NCBI GenBank assembly: GCA_000320605.2
Contig: KB445810.1
Location: 315,722 to 379,721 of the forward strand
Reading direction: 5' to 3'
DNA length: 64,000 bases
Origin: Gelatoporia subvermispora B
Lineage: Eukaryota; Basidiomycota; Agaricomycetes; Polyporales; Gelatoporiaceae
The position numbers and the translations under genes were made by a program. A model generated the notes under the pieces. It was not told the DNA's origin. It was given only the letters and a program-made list of their open reading frames with translations, and made no database searches. Of this stretch, positions 56,321 through 64,000 are shown piece after piece. Numbering within the stretch: position 1 is the stretch's first letter; the number at the start of each line of letters is the position of its first letter.

Positions 56321-59300
56321 CCTGACATTTCGTTGTCACATTCTCATGATTTACGACTTCACCACACTGTATTTTAGGCATACTATACCTCTGCAACGGT
56401 TTCGCGGTTTGTACATTCTATGTATGTGATCTCTTTCGTGACTGACACGTCCAGTGCGTTTCCGTCATGTAATGAAGCGCACATGGTTTAAGGCTGCGAC
56501 ATGAGGATACATGGGCGCTGGTGTTAGGTTGGACCGATATGGAAACCTCCAGGACGTAAGGAACATGTCTTTCCAGTCTCACAACGAGGTGATGTGCAAC
56601 GTGGTCGAACGCCGCCGGCAAGGACGAATAACCTCTGCACCACGACCCAGAAGCAGCCCAGCATGCCCGGTTCAACGCCGAACGACATGTGATGGTCGAC
56701 CCCAGATCTTGGACCGTCCTGGCGACGCGTACTGTGCCGGTGCATCTAAATCCGCACTATCTTCATATAAACCTGCCGCACGAATCGCTCTTCATCACGT
56801 TCGTCATAAGCGAGCCACGAGGGATAGAGGAGCGCAGCTGGTGCTCCCCAGCCCCAATGGGTTCAAGATACGCACTATTTTTGGTTGCACTTACCCTTGC
56901 CGCGCATCATGAATGGCCTTCCATCACGTACAATCATGAATGTCCCTGAACAAACCGTGTTCAGCACTAGAGCTCGCAAGACGGCCGCCGCGCACCCTGT
57001 TGCCGATGAATGCTGCTGCGCTGTGGTTTTTGACATCGCTTACTATAGCGAGCAAATTCGCTGAGTCTCACAAGAATGTATGAAGAGCTCGGGCGGCATA
57101 CGCCTCCTGTCTTCTGAAAACAGCCTGCAGTTGAATGATGGACCCGTTCCGGCCCATAGAGCCAATCGCCAGCAAGGCGTTCCGCTAAATTGCGACAAGG
57201 CGTGCGGAGAGAACGCTTTTCGCGTTGTGGGCGCATGCGAAATCATCGCCGCCATTAGCACTGGCTTAGTCGGGTGTTGCAACTGCATTTGAGACGCAGG
57301 AGCAAGCAATGTGTACGTACTCAACTCCCTTTCGCCGGCCTCCAGAAAAGCCGTACACCCAGCAGGCGAATGACTAGCAGATATCGTAAAGCCGTGCTCC
57401 GCGGGCCCAAGGCTGCACAGAGTCGGGTTTCACAGTTCATATCCAGGGCCGGGCTCCGCGCATAGCAGACGCAGAGGCGAATGCTGCGGCCCGATTACAC
57501 AAGTGCTGATATGCACTAAGCTCGTGGCCCCGCCAAGACTAGTGCAATGTCAGACTCGGGGAGACAAGAGAGGCACGCACGAACGACGTTTCGCCGACAC
57601 TGAACTGTGGACCCGCAGTTGCACTAACGTCAAGCTCGTGTCATGGATGAGCTTCAAGACCTCGTTAGCTACGCGGTAGCTCAGATCTAGGCCTTTGGGA
57701 CTCACCTTCGCTGAGGGCCAAGGCACTTGGCTGCCACGATGTAGACCGCGTGCCAAGGGCCATTTGTTGTGTTGAAATCTCGGATTCAACCAGGTGCACT
57801 GGCACGGACTGCCGAAATTACGCGATACCGCTGCGAGTCTCGTGCCTCGCAAAGGCGTAAAACTGAATGGCAGCCTCCCACGCGGAAAGGATCAGGTCTA
57901 CGATCGAGATATACGGTTAAATGGGAAACGTCACATAAGATAAAGGTGCCTCTTGAATCTGGTTCAGGGTTGCGGTCATCGAAGCCGCTTGTCCTAATTT
58001 CTAGGGCGCCCGACGGCGATGAGGCGCAGATAGTGAGATTATTTAGTAGTCGAAGACGGCTAGAACAGAAATGTGCACATGCTTTTCTGCACCCGGAGAT
58101 GTATATTGTCGCATGGGATAAGGCTCACCAACAGGTGCATTTGAATGGGTGGTTCACGGACATGTTCCTTCGTCTCACTGATAGGTATCATACCTGCACC
58201 GTCCCTTGCCGTAATAGACACAAGCAGCCACATTAAGACGTACCTCGAAAGCTTATGTCCCATATGGAAGGCAGCAACCGTAGCACCGGGTATTCGCCGC
58301 TGCCAACTCAGAACGGATCATGTATGTGCCAATCAATGTGGAAGGTGAAAGATTTCGCCGCTGAAGCTGTGATGGAGCTATCCCAAATGGAGAGACAGAA
58401 GGGAAATTGGCCGATGTACAGTGCAGCCGTGGCACAATAATAACTCCTAATGCGGATGCAGTAACTTTCCCTATCGAGGCGACCTCACAGGACCACGCCG
58501 CAATGAGAACGAGGTCTTCTTGCCCAGGAATAGGCCACGAACTTCGCTTTCATGAACGCTTGGCCCCTCAGCTGGCTCTCCTCTACCGGCGGAGCATAGC
58601 AGAATCTTGAAGCCAATGCCCAACTGCGGGGCCACTACCACGTATTCCTGGCCGCAGTGGAAGACGTAATGTCAACACTGCGTGGTGATCTCTGGGACGC
58701 CTCACCGAGCTATCTGCCCCTCGACATCGCCTTCTGACTTGAGCGCAGGTGCAGGCTAGATAAGTTCCGCACCTGGATCGAATCAGTGTAACCGTATCAT
58801 CGCGGAACTACTGAAGCACGGATGAATGGCAGGCGAGTACCCCAAACCTGGTCCACGTTCCAGAATATTCAGAAGCACGAAAACGCCACACGGGAACCAA
58901 GCCATGGTCGTAGTTCATCCACGGGCACGTGATTTTCCAGAGCACGATAAACATGGGTACTGCCATTTCGAGGTCAGACTGGTTGGTCGAAGAATAATTT
59001 GAGAACTCAACATTGTCTGAATCAGGCGTGCAAAGTTTGTATTTGTGGTCCCAATTGGAAGGACTCCGTGTACACAGGTTCACCCGGCCTCGGAACGGGA
59101 GAAGATGAACAGGCGAACCTGTTCCCTAGCCTTGGTCAACTGCAAAATCCAATATATAAACGTTATTATATGTAAATTGTCCTTCCGCAGAAGAATCAGC
59201 CATTTATGAGCAATGCGTACTGCTTGCCGTTTGTCGCACCAGTGGCAGCTATAAATAACAACCAACGATATGACAAGACTAGCCCAAAGTAGCAGGATCG

Positions 59301-62300
59301 GATCGACCGGATCGAGATTATGTTCCCTGATTGGCTCACAGATTTTCTAGAGCCACAGCTTCGAGCGTTTGACAAGCAAGCTTTCAGCTGGAACCGTCTG
59401 CAGTGCTCAGTCAGCGCCAGCGGAGCATCTTGATGGAACACGTCATGCACCATGATCGAAGCGCCGAACTGTGTCGGAGCATATTTCGAAATGGGCCATG
59501 ACATGAGGATGCCACCAGTCACCCGCAGTATGCCCGAGAAGTATCAGGATGTCGGGCCGATTAGAGCTGTTCTATCGGCGTGTTGGGTCACGGCAACGCG
59601 AATGACTTTGAGCTTTGAGACATACTCATAAGAAGATACTCAACAAAGCACTTGACATTGCGCGCACAGCAAGTTCGGCATAGCACACTGCACGTCTAGC
59701 AACTGATCTCGAGGAATGTAACATCGAGAAGAGTTTGTGCGCTCTCGGCGTTGCAAGGGGCGCCAGGGGCGGCCGTCACGAGGGTGGAAAACTTGCTGCA
59801 AAGTGAAAGCCCGATCAAATGCGTCTGAAAGTTTGCCAGAACCCAGCTAGACCACAGAGAGCATCAGAAGGGAAGGCCGCTCTATCAGTGGGCTGTACAA
59901 GGCGGCCCAAACCCATATCTGACGTAGTGCCGTCCCATAAGCGGCGACGGGATTTGTAGGCTAGCGCATACAGCAGGCTTGACACGGATAACAAACAGGT
60001 GATGGGCGCTGTGCCTTGACAGTCTGTAAAACACCGACGCATGTTACTCCGAAACGACACACATCGGAGAAAAGCGGAACACTCACGACATCAAGAGTCA
60101 GTTGCGCTTCAGCTATTTGGAATACAGTTGGTTTCATAACGTCCCTGACACGTAAATCCTCAAGAGGGCAACATGACGAGCAAGAGGCCGGTCAGACAGG
60201 TGCAGTGTTACCATCTCAGCGGATGTTAAAAATACATGTGCACGGACAAGGAACTCCCAGGGCGGTGGGTCAAGTGCAGTGACATCAACCGGCAAATCCT
60301 CGCTGGTTGCAATCATTGCATCATCCGGATATCGTCGTCAAGAGACTTAGTGCCCTACGATATGTTGTGTAGAGATATTTCCATATACAGATAACCCGGA
60401 AGCGACAGACGCGAGCTTCGCTGACTCGAACTGGTGTTGATAGATTCCTTTCGCAGTGGGTCGGAACGTCGTGGCGCTTCAGAGAAACAGGCGTGGAAAA
60501 CCCATGTCATCAAAATGCATGATATTGAGACCGCACGGAGACATGACCGCGGGAAAACGGGGCTGCAGGAAATCCGCCTCTTAGCATGTTCCGATAGAGG
60601 ATGCGGCGTGCCGGGAAAACGAACAGGTCCCCAGGTATTCTGTTCGGAATTTGTCAAACATAGAGCAAAGTCTCTAGTAAATGACTTCACGCACTAGTAC
60701 ATCCGGGAGAAGAGCCCAAAGCGTGGAGCTGGGTTTTCTGCCAGAGGGGAAGCATACTTGCATCAGAATCGAATTGTGCGGTATCTAGAGGATGGGATAG
60801 CCGAGAGACGGACCGGTGTTCAAGATAAACCGAAAAGAGCGTGCCAGAAAGTGCCGGATCAAGTGAATTGTCGCGTGTGAATATCCCAACTCGCCAGTTT
60901 TACCGAGAAGAATCGACGGCGAGGTGGATGGTAGCCACGAGTCGACGGTCTCCGAGCAAGCTGAGGATCTCCATTCAACTGCATTTATGGTAGCTGTCAA
61001 CATTGTTAGCGACGCTTTACTCACCGCGGATTCCCATATCCGAGGCAACGCGCAACGGTTTGACAGCGCGCGCGACATGACGAGCGGGGACTACGTACGC
61101 GCATATCTAAGCCGCGCTGAGGACGTCGGGATCGGTCCCGAGATCACGTGATACATGTCAACGAGATGTCCGGGGGCGCTTCGATGCGCACCAGTTGGCG
61201 CGCTGCTGTCCAGGTAGCCGCAGTCGTTGCTTGCAGCCTCGGAACCTCTTGGTCGGAATGAGAAAGTGCCGCGCTCGCGCCTCACGATAGTGCGCGATCA
61301 CGCCCCAAGCGTGCTTGCTCGACAACCGACTAGCGAGGCTCCGGATTTCATTAAGCTGACGCAGCGCAGGCAGCGGGCCGTACGCGGGGGCTGTAAGACG
61401 TACGAGGGCGTAAGTCCGTGGACGTGCGGGCGTCGGTGCGCCAGTTGGGGGCTAGTGTGTACCGCACGTTCGTCGCAACTGTACGGCCAACTGCTCTGTA
61501 TGTGTACATTGCGCGGTGCGCGATTTGCGCTGGGCGGCAGATGCGAGATGCGCCGGCGCGGACCCCAAATGTCGGTGCTGGGCGCGCGCATGAATGTTCT
61601 GCAGATGCGGTGCGAGCGCGGGCAGGCGACGGAGAAAGAACGAGTCCGATGTTGGGCACGGCGCGCACCAGAGGGTCCCAGGAGAGCGAGGCGGAGGTGA
61701 GTCGAAATGCGCTAGCGCGCAGCGGGATGGAGAGTAGGGTCGTCGTGTGCGTCATGATTGTACACGTTGTGGGGACCACGGGGCGTAGACAGCTTGCCTC
61801 GTGCCGGAGTAGTTCTTGGATTGACGACCCTCGGATCGGCGGTGGAGGAAGGTGGTGCACCCCAGGCCCGAGATTCGCATTGGCGAGTATGGCGGCCAAA
61901 CACTATCCGCGACGAGGGTCAGTTGCCTGGAAATGACTAATATTACGACACACCACAAGTTAGCGTGGCCGCGTCGTCCGAAATGAACGGGATTTTCGAG
62001 AATGCCAAATATTACTTCTTCCTTCCCAGAAAAATCAGCGAAAATTCGACTCAAAGAAATGTTCTATTCGCTCAGCCTTTGTTATGTATGCGATGCAGGG
62101 AGGACTCATAACACACGCGCCGGAGACGCAATTCAATTCGGAGAGTCTGATGGGCCCCCTTGTCGAGATGGCGGAGCCGGGTCCCTCCTCCGAGACGGCA
62201 TCTCGGCAGCACGGACCACGAGCAGCCGTAAGCAAAAACCCAGGCACGGCACCGGCAAAGGGCGGTCCTGGATATGTCCATTTCGGCCGCGGCCGGCCAT

Positions 62301-64000
62301 ACGCGGGATGAATTCGGTCTGGCCGGTCGCCGCAGGAAGGACACCCAGGGCAGTGATGTCACTTGGCCAAACTGCCGGGGAGCGCTGAGAGGTCCGGGGA
62401 GATCCGTGGCTGGTTGTGGCCGGCCATGAGTGCACATACGAGCTTGTGCGAGCGTCCGCGGCAGCGTAAATGCAGCGACTCGATCACCAGCATAGTCTGG
62501 CCACCGTGCGCAGTGCGAACAGATGTGCGGAGATGGGTCTGGCAGCGTGCGTGAGCACGTTGGCGCCACCGCTGGGAACGCTTCCTGTGCGTCGGGCGCG
62601 CGCTCCCAGACATAGCGCTAGAGCCTGGGGATGCGCACGTTTATGAAACCGGGCCGCCGGGATCGACGCACAGGACAGGATGAAGGTGAACGAGGGGCGC
62701 TGCGCACTCGCAGCGGCATGTGGTGCGCACCCTGTCGATGAGAAAGGGTCCCTCGGGCTGCGCGATGCAGACCGGAGATCAGACATCGCGGGATACGCTG
62801 ACGGCAGCGGGGCTGTGTGGAGAGCATACGAAGCCGACGAGCGTACGTGATGAAGAACGAGAGTGGTTGACGGGGTTTGAAAAACTAAGAAGCCTACGGT
62901 GCAGCGCATCGTATTCGCGCAAAGCCGAGAGCGGAGAAGATAAGAGCGTTCTGCAGCTTCATGCGACGACTGGGAGAACCGACGGAACATCGCTTGCCGC
63001 GGATTTCGGAGCGTGGGATGCAGCGAAACTCGGAAAACAAATTGAACGAGAACTTGGAAGAGCAAAGTGAATCAGCGCGCCGAATGTGATTGTACGTACA
63101 GAAGCATGGGCGCAGCGCTGCAGTGGACGGCCTTGATTCGGCAGCGGAGTGTTACGTTCTGCTAGCTAAAGGATGGGAAATGAGGCACGTTGTACACGCC
63201 GTTGGGCAGGGGATGACTATGACGACAGGAAACCGCAGAAGAGCCAAAAGAGCGAGAAAACCGCGGGAGCAGCCATGCACACGGGTTACAGAGGCCAAAA
63301 CCAGGCGGGGCGCGGCGAGGCTCGAACTCGGGCCACTGGAACGAAGCGGCATAGCGTGACAGAAGAGACGGGCGTGGAAAGGAGGGTCCAGCGAACGGCA
63401 CGAGCCGCTTGTAGATCTGCGAGCAAAGTTCGTCGATGATTGTCTGATGGGAGAGTGGTAGTGCAAAAGCGACATGGTGGACGCGAACGGCGTGAAATGA
63501 AATGGAGAAGGATAGGGAAGAGAATGATGGAGGAAAGAAGGAGGCATTGGGCGTGAAGATGGAATTGTGTTGGTACGTAAAATGAGACCGAGAGTTTGAG
63601 ATGCGGCTGGGGCTGGGCGTGGCAAAGGCGGACAAACTCACAAGACCTCACGGTGTCTAAGAAGCACACTCCCGCGAGTCGTGCGATGTCGCGCGGCCAT
63701 TTCGCTGCCAATCTCCTCGTCTCTTGGCCAATCACGGCCCGTTCTCCCTCCGTCCGGGCCAATTCCCTCGAAAGATCCCGTCCCCAATCTGGCGTCGCCC
63801 GATCAAGATTCGCGATCGGTCACAGTAGCTTCCCTATTTGGGCAGTGCTGTGACATCCCAGTTCAGGACTCCGCCTCTCCGCTCTTTCAGCTTGGCGCCG
63901 CTACTCCCGACAGCAAGTGATAAAGCTCGCGTACACCAGTTGCAATGTCCCCCACGTCCCCCGACCCCCGCCCCCCCCTCGTGCACCCATGGTCCCCCAA
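56321..64000. other. 7.7 kb region without a convincing gene
   Basis: Dozens of overlapping 60-190 codon frames occur on both strands, and the longest (62484-63065 minus, 61351-61899 minus) lie in GC-rich DNA where stops are rare. None shows a domain, a signal peptide with a sensible mature part, or splice-connected neighbours. The 155-codon frame at 57769-58236 is unrecognised. The GC-rich 61.2-63.7 kb part could be the promoter or 5' region of a gene beyond the window. Confidence 0.4.
63949..63978 (-). other. C-rich tract, quadruplex-capable on the minus strand
   Basis: Four runs of five or more C (63949-63953, 63958-63962, 63965-63969, 63971-63978) are separated by one to four bases. The minus strand therefore has four G5 runs with short loops, the pattern of a stable G-quadruplex. 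Nothing else in the window is comparable. It may mark a promoter just outside the window. Confidence 0.5.

Noticed and set aside
63290..63360. tRNA-like B box (GAGTTCGAGCCTC) on the minus strand
   Set aside because: A T-loop-like sequence is present, but only four T-stem pairs form. There is no acceptor stem of seven pairs, no A box and no sensible anticodon arm.
61227..63762. Several overlapping 150-190 codon frames on both strands
   Set aside because: GC-rich DNA lowers stop frequency in all frames. Composition is Arg/Ala/Ser/Pro-heavy with no domains, and frames overlap on both strands.
1..64000. CRISPR arrays, rRNA, bacterial operons or riboswitches
   Set aside because: None is present; the intron-rich split genes show a fungal nuclear origin.

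Overview
The window is nuclear DNA from a filamentous basidiomycete, most likely an Agaricomycete of polypore type. Most genes are split by 45-65 nt GT-AG introns. Several products belong to families that are mainly or only basidiomycete: DUF6593, DUF6914, a MARVEL protein starting MVSYDPAVRRGHP, an F-box-like protein, and a membrane-anchored LysM protein. There is no operon structure. Neighbouring genes are mostly unrelated and lie in divergent or convergent pairs. All assignments come from reading translated exons; no database was searched.

Layout. 0-7 kb: U1A/U2B''-type snRNP protein (-), MARVEL protein (-), LysM membrane protein (-), divergent from an NAD malic enzyme (+). 7.4-9.8 kb: a Rap1-Myb-like multi-repeat protein (-) with a truncated degenerate paralogue beside it. 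10.7-15 kb: an importin-9/Kap114-type karyopherin (+), convergent with an RS/RE-rich nuclear protein (-) at 15.3-17.0 kb. 17.4-19.3 kb: a zinc-ligand-rich gene (-) broken by a 691 bp PIF/Harbinger-like element that has a 3 bp target duplication and a leftover transposase start. 20.6-22.4 kb: a type II membrane fucosyltransferase-like enzyme (+). 23.5-28.6 kb: a cellular RNA-dependent RNA polymerase of the QDE-1/RDR family (+), the RNA-silencing enzyme of the window. 28.9-41.2 kb: DUF6593 protein (-), Cox6 (-) divergent from a Tra2-like SR protein (+), RWDD2-like protein (-), amidohydrolase (-), F-box-like protein (-). 41.2-47.6 kb: gene-poor. 47.6-56.3 kb: DUF6914 protein (-), CorA-type magnesium transporter (+), GPI-anchored chitin-deacetylase-like CE4 protein (+), coiled-coil protein (+). 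56.3-64 kb: no convincing gene; GC-rich in its second half and ending in a C-rich, quadruplex-capable tract.

Functional themes. RNA biology recurs: snRNP protein, Tra2-like SR protein, RS/RE-rich protein and RdRP. Cell-wall and surface functions recur too: LysM protein, CE4 deacetylase, MARVEL protein. The genes are not obviously one pathway. The points most worth a second look are the clean Harbinger-type insertion with a reconstructable empty site, the three-repeat Rap1-Myb-like protein with a decayed duplicate, and the silencing RdRP. The RdRP has a long disordered N-terminus with several SUMO-interaction-like motifs, and an intron splits its catalytic aspartate codon.

Smaller intergenic stretches with nothing recognisable: 7046-7394, 8807-9329, 14998-15258, 28564-28879, 38304-38909 and 54923-55454.
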